Shown: in pieces, positions 36,265 through 44,955 of the stretch
Layout: every line of letters begins with the position of its first letter
Position numbering within the stretch: the first letter of the stretch is position 1
From: Salinibacterium sp. M195
GTDB lineage: Bacteria; Actinomycetota; Actinomycetes; Actinomycetales; Microbacteriaceae
Length of the DNA: 64,000 nt
NCBI RefSeq assembly: GCF_019443965.1
Contig: NZ_CP040814.1
Coordinates: 744,001-808,000, forward strand
Direction of reading: 5' to 3'
The notes under the pieces: model-generated
What the model was told of the DNA's origin: nothing
What the model saw: only the letters and a program-made list of their open reading frames with translations
The model's database searches: none
Program-made: the position numbers and the translations under genes

Positions 36265-36822
36265 CTACTTCTGAAGTGCAGCCTCAAGCTCAAGCGTAAG
36301 AGTCACGTTCTCGCCGAGGAGCACGCCGCCGGTTTCGAGTGCAGCGTTGTAGTTGACGCCGAAGTCGGTGCGGTTGATGACGGTGCTGACGCTCGCCGCG
36401 GCCATGGTCTGGCCGTAGGGGCTGGTGGCGATGCCACCAAATTCGCCCTTGAGGGTGACTGGCTTGGTGACGCCGCGGAGGGTGAGTTCGCCTTCGACAG
36501 TCATGTCGTCGCCGTTGATTGCGACAGAGGTCGATGTGAAGTTTGCCGTGGGGAATTCCTCCACGTTGAAGAAGTCGTTGGTGCGCAGGTGGCCATCGCG
36601 GTCAGCCTGGTTGGTGTTGATGGTTGCCATATCGATCGAGGCGTTGACCTGGTTCTCTGAGGCGTTATCTGAGGTGACGATGGTGCCGCTGAAGCCGTCG
36701 AAGGTGCCGCGGACCTTGCTGATCATGAGGTGCTTGACCGCGAAGGAGACCGTCGAGTGGGTGGGATCGATGTCCCAGGTGCCGGCGACGAAGTTGGTGT
36801 GGGTGTCTAGAGAAGTAGTCAT
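36265..36822 (-). CDS. YceI-family lipid-binding protein
   Basis: Lipocalin-like beta-barrel protein of 185 residues that binds isoprenoid-type ligands. The YceI signature starts with W-D-I-D-P-T-H-S-T-V-S-F-A-V-K-H-L (residues about 15-31), then F-D-G-F-S-G and L-T-L-R-G-V-T-K-P-V. No signal peptide is seen, so it appears cytoplasmic, unlike the periplasmic E. coli protein. A SOS-independent stress role is likely; the physiological ligand is unknown. Confidence 0.92.
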   Translation of the reverse strand: MTTSLDTHTNFVAGTWDIDPTHSTVSFAVKHLMISKVRGTFDGFSGTIVTSDNASENQVNASIDMATINTNQADRDGHLRTNDFFNVEEFPTANFTSTSVAINGDDMTVEGELTLRGVTKPVTLKGEFGGIATSPYGQTMAAASVSTVINRTDFGVNYNAALETGGVLLGENVTLTLELEAALQK

Positions 36823-36959
36823 GTATCCGTTGAACTCTCGGCAGTCGTTGGCTATTCCGAGAACGCGCCCTGTTCGCTGTGAGCGTGTGGAGTGACCGGC
36901 TGAAACCGGCTCCGGCCTCCGTGCTGCCTTTGATCAGTGACAGTCGGTAGGCTCGCCGT

Positions 36960-37970
36960 ATGGACACCACCGAGCTCAATGAATTTCTTGAGCAAAACGA
37001 CTTCTCTGGCACTGTCTTAATTAAGCGCGGCAACGCCACCATTTTTGAGGCAGTGATGGGTAAGGCGAGCCACCGATGGGATGTGCCGAACACGGCAGAC
37101 ACCCGCTTTGACTCGAGCTCGATTACGAAGCTCTTCACGAGTGTGGCTGTGTTGCAGCAGGTGTCTAAGGGCGAGCTCGATCTTGAGACGTCCATTCACC
37201 ACTATGTCGACCTTGCCGAATCGGAGATCGACCCGGCCGTCACGCTCCTGCACGCACTGACTCACACGAGCGGCATTGCCGATGATGTGGATGAAGAGGA
37301 GGGCGAAAGCTACGCCGCCCTCTGGTCTGAATTCCCGACCTACACGATTATGGAACCGGCCGATCAGTTGCCGCTGTTCATCAACAAAGAATCTCTGGCG
37401 GCGCCGGGAGTCGAGTGCGTGTACAGCAACGCTGGTTACGTTCTCGCTGGGCTCGCGCTGGAGAAGGTCACTGAAGAGAAGTACCGCCAGTACGTTTTCG
37501 ACGAAGTGTTCGCTCCCGCTGGCATGATCGATTCTGGTTTCTATGACCGTCGCGATGCCGCACCGCGGGTCGCAGAAGGCTGGGACTTCATGGACGGTCG
37601 CTGGGTGTCCAACATTTACAGTGCGCCGCCCATTGGGCTCCCCGATAGTGGAGCGCATGTCACCGCGGCCGATCTGATTCGCTTCATCCAGGCTCTGCGC
37701 AATGGTGAACTGCTCAATGCAGAGTTCACGGAAGAGTTTCTCACCCCGCAGGTGAAGTACGACGAAGAGACTTGGTATGGCTTTGGGCTCGAGTTCGACA
37801 TGAACGAAGACGGCACCGTGCGCAGCTATTTTGCTGACGGTGTTGGGCCCGGAGCATCCGGAATCGTTCGCCACTACCTCGAGGCTGAGCTCGACGTTGT
37901 GGTGCTTTCGAACTCTGAAGAGTGTGCGTGGCCGATCATCCGCGAGATCGACGAACTTCTCGGCGGCTAG
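36960..37970 (+). CDS. Serine hydrolase (class C beta-lactamase / penicillin-binding protein-like)
   Basis: Serine hydrolase of the beta-lactamase family, 336 residues. The S-x-x-K motif is S-I-T-K at residues about 57-60, and Y-S-N, the YxN motif, is near 156-158. The third motif near the C-terminus is G-P-G-A-S-G in place of KTG-type. There is no signal peptide, so it is probably cytoplasmic; substrate is unknown (esterase or peptidase). The stop TAG at 37968 shares CTAG with the convergent cupin gene. Confidence 0.85.
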   Translation: MDTTELNEFLEQNDFSGTVLIKRGNATIFEAVMGKASHRWDVPNTADTRFDSSSITKLFTSVAVLQQVSKGELDLETSIHHYVDLAESEIDPAVTLLHALTHTSGIADDVDEEEGESYAALWSEFPTYTIMEPADQLPLFINKESLAAPGVECVYSNAGYVLAGLALEKVTEEKYRQYVFDEVFAPAGMIDSGFYDRRDAAPRVAEGWDFMDGRWVSNIYSAPPIGLPDSGAHVTAADLIRFIQALRNGELLNAEFTEEFLTPQVKYDEETWYGFGLEFDMNEDGTVRSYFADGVGPGASGIVRHYLEAELDVVVLSNSEECAWPIIREIDELLGG

Positions 37971-38317
37971 CGCGCGAGTTGGGCTGGGCCCAACCACCCT
38001 GACATCGACCCTTCGCGCGTGGCGTCTTTGAGTTCGACGAAGATTACGTGTGTCGGGGTCTCCCCAATGTTTTCGCCGGCATGACGCTGAGCCGCGAGCC
38101 ACACGGCTTTGCCCGCGGGCAGTTCGACATCACGGAAGCTGCCTTCCGCATGGAGGCGACGCTGAAAATCGCTGAGGGTGATCATCACACTGTCAGGATG
38201 CTCGTGCGGTGTCGTTTTGTCGCCAGCCGCATCGATGTACTCAAGCACTCGTACGCGGTCATTCTCGAACACCACTGAGTAGTGTTCCGGATTTGTGGAT
38301 ACAGGATCGGCGTCCAT
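37967..38317 (-). CDS. Cupin-domain protein
   Basis: Small beta-barrel protein of 116 residues. The cupin motif 1 is T-T-P-H-E-H-P-D-S-V-M (residues about 36-46), and motif 2 is weaker, W-L-A-A-Q-R-H-A-G-E-N-I-G-E-T-P near 72-87. These could carry a metal. The ATG at 38317 is chosen because family similarity starts there. The upstream extension is not supported. Function is unknown. Confidence 0.7.
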   Translation of the reverse strand: MDADPVSTNPEHYSVVFENDRVRVLEYIDAAGDKTTPHEHPDSVMITLSDFQRRLHAEGSFRDVELPAGKAVWLAAQRHAGENIGETPTHVIFVELKDATREGSMSGWLGPAQLAR

Positions 38318-38379
38318 GGGAGATAGTGTGCGCCTCGATTGACGTCTTGGCAAGCACTTTTTCGGCCCGTGTCGCCGCG

Positions 38380-39243
38380 CTATTTCGCGGCGGTGCTCAC
38401 GCGAATCGTGTTGGACCACGGGTCATCGAAACTGAGGGTCTCGCCATCGTTTCGTAGCGGGATGCCGTGGTGCGTCATCCGTTCGCCAAGCGCGCCGAGG
38501 TCGTCGGCGCTCGGCACCGCAATGTCGACTTGGGCGAGTCCGAGTGCGGGCAGTCGCGGACCAGCACCGCTCGAATTCCAGGTGTTCATGGCCATGTGGT
38601 GGTGATAGCCGCCGGCGCTCACAAAGACGGCGCTTCCGGGGATTTCGGTGGTCGCTTCAAAGCCGAGCTGGTTGACATAAAACTCGCGCGCAGTCTTCAC
38701 GTCGCCCACTTGCAGGTGCACGTGGCCGACGCGGGCGCCACCGATGACGGGTTGCTCGACGGCTGCCTCAGTGAGGTTCTCTTGCAAGAAGCCGTTGGGG
38801 TCCAGAAAGAGGGTGGCCATTTCGACGGCACCGTGGGTCCAGCTCCACTGGGTGCGGTCGCGATCCCAGTAGAGTTCGACGCCGTTGCCTTCGGGATCCG
38901 TGAAATAGAAGGCCTTGCTCACGAGATGGTCGGCGCTGCCCGTGAAGGTTTTCGGGTAGCGAGTGGCCACCGAGTACACGGATGCCGCGAGCGCTTCTTC
39001 GGTGTCGAACAGGATGGCCGTGTGGAAGAGTCCAGCATCCCGCGGGCTCGCATGCTTCAGCGCGGGCGAGTGCTTGAGGATCACGACGGCCGTGGTGCCG
39101 CGACCGAGAACGACCGTGTCTGGAGTCTCGCTGAGTACGGTTAGGGCTACGGCATCCCGGTAGTACGCGGTGAGGGCGTCGAGGTTGGCGACGCTGAGCG
39201 TCACTGCGCCCATGGCGGTGTCGGGCGCGAGCAGGTCGGTCAT
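38380..39243 (-). CDS. VOC-family ring-cleavage-type protein (CatE/glyoxalase-like)
   Basis: Two-module vicinal-oxygen-chelate protein of 287 residues. Module 1 starts at M-G-A-V-T-L-S-V-A-N and includes G-L-F-H-T-A-I-L and V-E-L-Y-W-D. Module 2 starts at V-G-H-V-H-L-Q-V-G-D near 172-181 and includes H-H-H-M-A-M-N-T-W near 215-223. Histidines and a glutamate at the normal metal positions suggest a metal centre. The protein resembles the Bacillus CatE group, catechol-2,3-dioxygenase-like; activity is not certain. The ATG at 39243 is preferred to the longer frame. The TetR gene lies 73 bp upstream, co-directional, so it may regulate it. Confidence 0.82.
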   Translation of the reverse strand: MTDLLAPDTAMGAVTLSVANLDALTAYYRDAVALTVLSETPDTVVLGRGTTAVVILKHSPALKHASPRDAGLFHTAILFDTEEALAASVYSVATRYPKTFTGSADHLVSKAFYFTDPEGNGVELYWDRDRTQWSWTHGAVEMATLFLDPNGFLQENLTEAAVEQPVIGGARVGHVHLQVGDVKTAREFYVNQLGFEATTEIPGSAVFVSAGGYHHHMAMNTWNSSGAGPRLPALGLAQVDIAVPSADDLGALGERMTHHGIPLRNDGETLSFDDPWSNTIRVSTAAK

Positions 39244-39316
39244 GACGGGTGCAACCTCAGGACTGCTGACGGTATTCCGTGCGGTAGTTCGGGCCGGCTC
39301 GCCGGCGCGCCGCCCG

Positions 39317-39931
39317 TCATCGCACCGATGCGAGGGTTTCCAGTGTGGTGAAAGCTTCGTGCACGAGCGTGCCGAGATCGTCTTTGCCATTGGCCGCTTG
39401 CCAGCGTTCGACTGCGGCGTCGAGGGCGAGCAACGCGGCTCCAGCGAGAAGGGAGGCTGCGTTCTCGTGTCGAGGGGTCAGTAGCTGTTTCAGCGCCGCG
39501 GTGAGTTCTTCACGGTCGGTAAATTGTGCCTCGATCGCGGCGGCGTGCAGCGCTTCTGTCTGATAGATAAGCCTGACGCGTTGTAGTTCGAATTCCAGAT
39601 CTTCGCGGTAGCGCGAAGCAAGGGTGTCAATGAAGACATCCCGAAGGATATAAAACGGACTTTCACCTTTCACTGTTTCGGTGAGCTTCTTCGTGAGCGC
39701 TTCTTCGAGTGCGCTGTCATGTTCATCCCACAGCACGAGCGCTTCCTTGGTGCCGAAGTGGCGGAACACCGTCGATGCCGCCATCCCGAGGTTCGTCGCG
39801 ATCTCATCCACGCTCACGTGCGTGAATCCTCGCTCGTAAAACAGGCGGAGGGCCTCTCGCTGGGTGTCTCGCATGGCAGTGCGCCGGTTTCGCTCCCGCA
39901 ACCCCACAACCAGCTTTTTCTGTGACTCCAT
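39317..39931 (-). CDS. TetR-family transcriptional regulator
   Basis: Repressor of 204 residues. The N-terminal helix-turn-helix is clear: A-L-R-L-F-Y-E-R-G-F-T-H-V-S-V-D-E-I-A (residues about 27-45), then M-A-A-S-T-V-F-R-H-F-G-T-K-E-A-L. The ligand-binding domain is helical from 60 on. The palindrome at 39963-39985 just upstream is probably its operator, and it may control itself, the divergent DUF418 gene, and the VOC gene. The inducer is not known. Confidence 0.92.
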   Translation of the reverse strand: MESQKKLVVGLRERNRRTAMRDTQREALRLFYERGFTHVSVDEIATNLGMAASTVFRHFGTKEALVLWDEHDSALEEALTKKLTETVKGESPFYILRDVFIDTLASRYREDLEFELQRVRLIYQTEALHAAAIEAQFTDREELTAALKQLLTPRHENAASLLAGAALLALDAAVERWQAANGKDDLGTLVHEAFTTLETLASVR

Positions 39932-39962
39932 GACCGTATCCTACCAAGGTCGCATTTTGCGA

Positions 39963-39985
39963 GTGACTTGCATAATGCGTTTCAC
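39963..39985. promoter_or_regulatory. TetR operator, divergent promoter
   Basis: Interrupted palindrome centred at 39974: GTGA-N3-GCAT-N-ATGC-N3-TCAC. It sits in the 71-bp gap between the divergent TetR and DUF418 genes, where repressors of this class bind. Assignment to this TetR is inference. Confidence 0.55.
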
Positions 39986-40002
39986 ACTCATAAACTGACG
40001 CC

Positions 40003-41244
40003 ATGAACGCACCCGCTGAAACCGCCGCCGACAGCCCAGTCTCCTCGCCGCAAGCGATCACGAAGGACCGGCATCGTCTCGTTGATGGTTTGAGGGGCGT
40101 TGCCCTGCTGGGAATCGTGATTGTGAACGTCGAGTTCATACTTCAACACCCCAATGCCGGGTGGAGAGGCGACACTTCGACCGTGGACCTTGTCACACAG
40201 TGGTTCGTGACGACGTTTGCTGTGCTGAAGATTTACCCACTGTTTGCGCTTCTCTTTGGCTATGGGCTATCGGTCCAATTGGCGAGAGTGGCACAGCGTG
40301 GTGACACGCTTGGGCCACGCTATGCGCGTCGGATGCTCGGTCTCGTGATTCTCGGAGTGCTCCACGCTGTGCTGTTCTTCCCCGGTGACATCCTCGTCAT
40401 CTATGCCGCCGTGGGGACAATCGCCTACTTCCTGCGCCGGCTATCCTCCTCGAGCCTGATCCGAATCGCCATCGTCGTGTATGCGACTGCGAGCGTGCTC
40501 TGGCTAATGGCTGGGGGCGCACTCGCCATCATGGATGTGCCACTGGATGAGCCCGTATCCGCCGAATCCTTAGCGATACTGACGACTGGCGGTTTTGCCG
40601 ACGTCATCGGCTACCACCTGCTCACCTGGCCGGCCACGATGCTGACCCTCGCACTTGTGCAGGGACCCGCCGCCTTCGCCTGTGTTCTCGTAGGTATCGC
40701 ACTCGGTCGCACTGACATCCTCACCAACCCCGGTGCGTACCGCGGCCGTGCGCGGCGAGTACTGCTGATTGCTGGTTCTGCGGGGCTGATCGGGGGCGCG
40801 GTTGGCGCTACTTTGTCAGTAAATGGCGGTGAATTCACCGCGCTTGGCCTCATGGTCGGGTTCGCGGTAGCGCCCGCGCTGTGCGCCGCTTATGTCTCTG
40901 CACTCATGCTCATGTGGGCTTCTCTGCCCCAGTTCGTTTCCCGGCTACTTCAAGCATCCGGTCGAATGTCGTTGAGCGTGTATCTTCTGCAGTCGGTAGT
41001 TTTGAGCACCCTCGCGTTTAGTTATGGCGCGGGACTGTTTGGGCTGCTTTCGCCTCTCGCTGGCGTCAGCCTCGCAGTCGGGGTATGGATTGGTCTCAGT
41101 CTTTTCGCGATGCTCTGGTTGCGGTTTGCGCGATTCGGGCCGGCCGAATGGATGCTGCGTTCCCTCAGCTGCTGGCGGGTGCAGCCGATGCGCGATCGCA
41201 ACCGAGACGCCAACTCCCACACCGTCCGCGCTGACATTGGCTAG
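40003..41244 (+). CDS. DUF418-domain membrane protein
   Basis: Multi-pass membrane protein of 413 residues, about ten helices. The family opening L-V-D-G-L-R-G-V-A-L-L-G-I-V-I-V-N-V-E-F (residues about 26-45) is clear. The loop G-Y-G-L-S-V-Q-L-A-R near residue 88 and the C-terminal DUF418 block, G-R-M-S-L-S-V-Y-L-L-Q-S near 325-336, follow. The function is unknown. It is divergent from TetR, which may regulate it through the shared operator. Confidence 0.9.
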   Translation: MNAPAETAADSPVSSPQAITKDRHRLVDGLRGVALLGIVIVNVEFILQHPNAGWRGDTSTVDLVTQWFVTTFAVLKIYPLFALLFGYGLSVQLARVAQRGDTLGPRYARRMLGLVILGVLHAVLFFPGDILVIYAAVGTIAYFLRRLSSSSLIRIAIVVYATASVLWLMAGGALAIMDVPLDEPVSAESLAILTTGGFADVIGYHLLTWPATMLTLALVQGPAAFACVLVGIALGRTDILTNPGAYRGRARRVLLIAGSAGLIGGAVGATLSVNGGEFTALGLMVGFAVAPALCAAYVSALMLMWASLPQFVSRLLQASGRMSLSVYLLQSVVLSTLAFSYGAGLFGLLSPLAGVSLAVGVWIGLSLFAMLWLRFARFGPAEWMLRSLSCWRVQPMRDRNRDANSHTVRADIG

Positions 41245-41399
41245 AGGGTGTAGCGAACTGCTCTATGCCGCTAGCCTCGCTGAATTAGAGGGCACCAGCT
41301 TTGTTGTCCCGGGTGCGACGACAATCACCGACTATGTCGACAAGATCAGGGGCGCCCATGTAGCTGCTGCGGGCGTATTTGCTGCTTGCGCTCACTCGG

Positions 41400-42359
41400 C
41401 TATAGGTCGAGAACGAGGCGCTCGCCGACACTGCGAGACACGCAAATCATCATAGTTTCGTTGCTCTCACGTTCCTCGTCGCTGAGCACTTCGTCACGGT
41501 GCAGGGGCACTCCGCCGAGCACGACGGTTTCGCACGTTCCGCAAATTCCTTCTTGGCAGGAGTTCAGGGCAGGCACTCCGCAGCGCGTCATTGCCGCCAA
41601 AATCGTTTCGTCGGCGCCTACCGCGATCTCGGTGCCGTCGTTGGTTTCAACGACGAAAGCGGTGTCGGTGCTTTCGGCTCCGGTTCCGTTTCCGGTGAAT
41701 CGTTCGATGTGAAGCAATTCGGCTGGGCAGCACGCAATCACGGCGTCGAGCAGTCGCTCGGGCCCGCAGGCAAAGATCTGGGGAGTGTCGAGCCCGGTGG
41801 AATCGACCGCGTTGGCCACGTCGATTCGCCCACGATCGTGACCGGGATGCACTGTCACCCGGTCGCCGAAGGTCGCAAGTTCGTTCAGGAATCCCATCGA
41901 TTCGTGGGAGCGTCCGAGGTAGAGCAAATGCCAGTTCGCCCCCGCGGCGTCGGCTGCCCGCACCATGGGCAGGATCGGGGTGATGCCAATCCCTCCCGCG
42001 ATGAAGAGCAAGTCGGGTGCTGCTGCTGCCGTTGCCGTTTCGGCTGACGCCGCTATGAAGCCGAAGTTGTCGCGCGGACCGTCAGCGTGAACCCGCGCAC
42101 CGACCTGCAGGTGTTTGTGCGCCGCTACTGACCCGCCTCGTCCTTTCGGCTCATGAAGAACGGCAACCCTCCACGTGTGGGCGTCGGCAGGATCTGAGCA
42201 CAGCGAATACTGCCGGATCACGCCGCCGGGCAGCGTGAGATCGATGTGGGAACCCGGGGTCCAGGCGGGAAGCGTTCCGCCGTCGGGGCGGCCAAGCGTG
42301 AAAGCATCAACCCGGTCCGCAACGGTGTCGCGGGCGAGTACGCGAAGTTCGATGCTCAT
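41400..42359 (-). CDS. VanB/PDR-type oxidoreductase (flavin reductase with 2Fe-2S ferredoxin domain)
   Basis: Electron-transfer reductase of 319 residues. The flavin domain carries R-Q-Y-S-L at 49-53, the NAD-binding domain A-G-G-I-G-I-T-P at 121-128 and C-G-P at 198-200. A C-terminal plant-type ferredoxin has C268, C273, C276 and C306. This domain order (FMN, NAD, 2Fe-2S) is that of phthalate dioxygenase reductase and vanillate demethylase reductase. Its ATG overlaps the lyase stop by ATGA, and the only oxygenase nearby is the divergent P450, so it may supply the P450 with electrons. That pairing is inference. Confidence 0.9.
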   Translation of the reverse strand: MSIELRVLARDTVADRVDAFTLGRPDGGTLPAWTPGSHIDLTLPGGVIRQYSLCSDPADAHTWRVAVLHEPKGRGGSVAAHKHLQVGARVHADGPRDNFGFIAASAETATAAAAPDLLFIAGGIGITPILPMVRAADAAGANWHLLYLGRSHESMGFLNELATFGDRVTVHPGHDRGRIDVANAVDSTGLDTPQIFACGPERLLDAVIACCPAELLHIERFTGNGTGAESTDTAFVVETNDGTEIAVGADETILAAMTRCGVPALNSCQEGICGTCETVVLGGVPLHRDEVLSDEERESNETMMICVSRSVGERLVLDL

Positions 42360-44110
42360 CTCGCGGCCCCGGTGTCTGACCCTGCTCTCGGCTCGGTCGT
42401 GGTCTCGTCGTCAGTCTCGGCCTCGACACCGTCGGGGGCACTAAGGGCGGCATCCGCAGCACGGATCACGGCACCACTGGTCACGAGTTCGGCGACGGCA
42501 CGGATGCGGGGATACAGAACCGCGTCCTTCTTCAGGTGACCGTTGGGCCGGCCGTCGCTCGCGGGAGTGCCGCGCACGAGGGCGACGGCGGCACGGCTGG
42601 CCGTACCCATTGTTTGGCCGGTGCCCTTTCGTTCGATTTCTCGAAGCTCGAGTGCCTGGGTGGCCATGAGTAGTTCAATGGCGACCACTTGCTGGATATT
42701 GCTGACGATGGTTCGCGCGTGACGGCCAGCGTTGTTCGCCATGGAGACGTGGTCTTCTTGATTCGCGCTCGTGGGGATCGAGTCGACGCTGTCGGGATGC
42801 GCCAGGGTCTTGCAATCCGAGACGAGAGCGGCGGCTAGATACTGCGGCAGCATGAAGCCGCAGTCGAGCCCAACTTTTTCGCTCGCGACGAGCATGTCTG
42901 GCAGGCCACGATTGAGAGTCCCGTCATCGAGGCGGAACAGTCGTCGTTCGGTGATGTTGCCGATCTCGGTCACAACGATTGAGAGGAAGTCGGCGGCGAA
43001 CGCGAGATATTCGGCGTGGAAGTTGCCGCCCGATACTGCCTTGAGGCTTCTGCTCGACGGCAGCTCGGGAATGATGAGGGGGTTATCGGTGGCCGCGTTA
43101 ATCTCAGTTTCGATGATTCCGCCCACGAAGTCGAGCGTGTCTTTCACTGGCCCGAATACTTGCGGAACGCACCGCAGCGAGTAGGCGTCTTGCGGCGGCT
43201 GGCGGTCCGGATTGCTGTCTCGGTCGCCGGTGACAAAGGAGCTGTCGCTCAGTAGTTGGCGGATGCGCGCCGCGATCGCTATTTGGCCCTTCTGGCCTCG
43301 GGCGTCATGCAGCTCAGCGATGAAAGCGTCGCCGAAGCCGCGCAGTGCCTCAATTGACATGACGGCGGTAATCGTGGCGGTGTCCAGCAGAACTTGCGCG
43401 TCCCACAGCGCCAAGGCGGCCTGCGCTGCCGAGAATGAGGTGCCGTTGAGAAGTGCGAGTCCGTCCTTGGCAGAGATCGGAATGCGCGGGATGCCCGCGT
43501 GCGCCATCGCTTTGACACCGCTCACAATGCGGCCATCCACAAACGCTTCGCCGGAGTCGAGCGGATCGTCCTCTACCGGCTTTCCGCCAACATTCGGTGG
43601 CGCAGTGAGAACGATCGCGATGTGGGCGAGGGGGATGAGGTCGCCGCTGGCTCCCAAGGATCCGTACTCCGGAACAGCCGGGAAGACATCCTTATTGAGC
43701 ATGTCGATGAGCCCCTGCACGATGGCAAACTGCACGCCGGAGTAGCCGCGGGTCAGGCTCACGATGCGAATGAAAATGGTGGCGCGCACGACCTCTTCGT
43801 CGACGTTGCGACCCACGCCCGCAGCATCCGCCAGTATGAGACGGCGACTGAGTTCAGCGGCATCCGCGGGGTCATCGAAGGCTTGTCGACCGGCCAGGGA
43901 TCCGAAGCCGGTGTTGATGCTGTAGATCGGTGCGGTGTCTTTGCCCGCCTCCATGCCGCCAATGATGCCTTCGATCCAGTCACGGCTGGGTGCCATGCGC
44001 TCGGCCACTTCAGGGGCAAGGGCAACGCGTCGGCGATCGCGTGCCACGTCGATCAGGTCGGTGAGCGTTGCGGCTCCGTCGCCGATCAACAGAACGGGTT
44101 TCGTGGTCAT
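42356..44110 (-). CDS. MIO-dependent aromatic amino acid ammonia-lyase family, atypical selectivity residues
   Basis: Lyase of 584 residues. The self-cyclising Ala-Ser-Gly tripeptide that forms the MIO group is at 154-156, in G-S-L-G-A-S-G-D-L-I-P-L. Other active-site residues are intact: Y63 (Y-S-I-N-T-G-F-G), N222 (L-L-N-G-T), Q307 and Y310 (Q-D-A-Y-S-L-R), R313, F364 and Q451-E452 (N-Q-E-D-H-V-S-M). The last motif is HAL-like. The substrate-selectivity pair, S-H in histidine ammonia-lyases, H-L/H-Q in TAL and F-L in PAL, is A94-D95 here. So the amino acid used is unclear and may be new. The ATG at 44110 is taken; an upstream in-frame ATG at 44161 lies inside the IclR gene. It overlaps IclR and reductase genes by ATGA. 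Confidence 0.9.
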   Translation of the reverse strand: MTTKPVLLIGDGAATLTDLIDVARDRRRVALAPEVAERMAPSRDWIEGIIGGMEAGKDTAPIYSINTGFGSLAGRQAFDDPADAAELSRRLILADAAGVGRNVDEEVVRATIFIRIVSLTRGYSGVQFAIVQGLIDMLNKDVFPAVPEYGSLGASGDLIPLAHIAIVLTAPPNVGGKPVEDDPLDSGEAFVDGRIVSGVKAMAHAGIPRIPISAKDGLALLNGTSFSAAQAALALWDAQVLLDTATITAVMSIEALRGFGDAFIAELHDARGQKGQIAIAARIRQLLSDSSFVTGDRDSNPDRQPPQDAYSLRCVPQVFGPVKDTLDFVGGIIETEINAATDNPLIIPELPSSRSLKAVSGGNFHAEYLAFAADFLSIVVTEIGNITERRLFRLDDGTLNRGLPDMLVASEKVGLDCGFMLPQYLAAALVSDCKTLAHPDSVDSIPTSANQEDHVSMANNAGRHARTIVSNIQQVVAIELLMATQALELREIERKGTGQTMGTASRAAVALVRGTPASDGRPNGHLKKDAVLYPRIRAVAELVTSGAVIRAADAALSAPDGVEAETDDETTTEPRAGSDTGAAR

Positions 44111-44895
44111 GAGGTCCCTTTCTTCGAGAAGGATGTTGCCTTCGAGGAGGATGTTGTCCAACTTTCGAGCGCGTCGGTGAGGTCAGCTGCCGCTGTCTGC
44201 AGCACGGTGACCGCTCGAGGCACCCAGCCTTTGTCGCCGCAGCGGGATTCGGGGCCAGCGACGTCGAGCGAGCACACGGCCTCGCCGTGAAACATCACCG
44301 GTACGGCGGCCGAGACAGATCCTGCCTCGTATTCCCCGCGGGAGACGGCCCAGCCGGTCTGCCGCACACTCTGGATGGTGTGGCGCAGTTGCGCCGTGGT
44401 GAGGGTGTTGTCGGTGTACTGTTCACGCTCGGCCTCAAGAACTCGTTCGATTACGGTTTCGGGGGCCCACGCCAAAAGGACTCGCTGGCCGGCGCCGGCG
44501 TGCAGCGGCAGCAGTTGGTTCACCGCGAAGGTGTACTTGAGGGCCTTGTCTGGTTCGGACTTTCGCAGACACAACGCTTGAGTGCCGACTCGCACAATCA
44601 TTACCGCGGTCTCGCCGAGGGCGTCGACGATGCTGCTGAGCACTGCCGGGCCGACTTCGGCGAGGGCGGACTGAGCGCTGTGGCGGCCGGTGAGGGCCAG
44701 CAGTTCGCGCCCTGGCTCGTAGCGGCCTTCCCCTTCTCGAACGTAGCCGGTCGCGCGCAGAGTGCGCAGATAGCGGTAGGTCGTGCTGACGGGAAGCCCG
44801 ACCGCAGCGGCGAGAGTGTGTGCGGTGTGGTCTCCCGATGCGGCGATTTCAGTCAGCAGCGCGAGCCCGCGCTCGAGGGATGAATCCATAACCAT
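44107..44895 (-). CDS. IclR-family transcriptional regulator
   Basis: Regulator of 262 residues from the ATG at 44895, which follows a GGGAG ribosome site. The N-terminal winged helix (S-L-E-R-G-L-A-L-L-T-E-I-A, then V-G-L-P-V-S-T-T-Y-R-Y-L-R-T-L, residues about 5-46) leads to the IclR effector domain from about 85 to 250, with S-V-R-Q-T-G-W-A-V-S-R-G-E-Y and a late D-V-A-G-P-E-S-R-C. It is the first gene of the operon; stop overlaps the lyase by ATGA. The palindrome at 44956-44970 is its likely operator. IclR proteins commonly sense aromatic acids. The effector here could be the lyase product. Confidence 0.9.
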   Translation of the reverse strand: MVMDSSLERGLALLTEIAASGDHTAHTLAAAVGLPVSTTYRYLRTLRATGYVREGEGRYEPGRELLALTGRHSAQSALAEVGPAVLSSIVDALGETAVMIVRVGTQALCLRKSEPDKALKYTFAVNQLLPLHAGAGQRVLLAWAPETVIERVLEAEREQYTDNTLTTAQLRHTIQSVRQTGWAVSRGEYEAGSVSAAVPVMFHGEAVCSLDVAGPESRCGDKGWVPRAVTVLQTAAADLTDALESWTTSSSKATSFSKKGTS

Positions 44896-44955
44896 GTTTC
44901 TCCCTTCGAACGTCGACTCATCATTGCACCGACGTTCCCTGCCTACAAACAGCTG

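Noticed and set aside
37017..38102. 361-residue frame antisense to the serine hydrolase and cupin genes
   Set aside because: It covers two genes in opposite sense and has no family features.
42356..44110. Calling the lyase hutH (histidine ammonia-lyase)
   Set aside because: The S-H selectivity pair is replaced by A-D, and no hutU, hutI or hutG gene is nearby, so the symbol would overstate the evidence.
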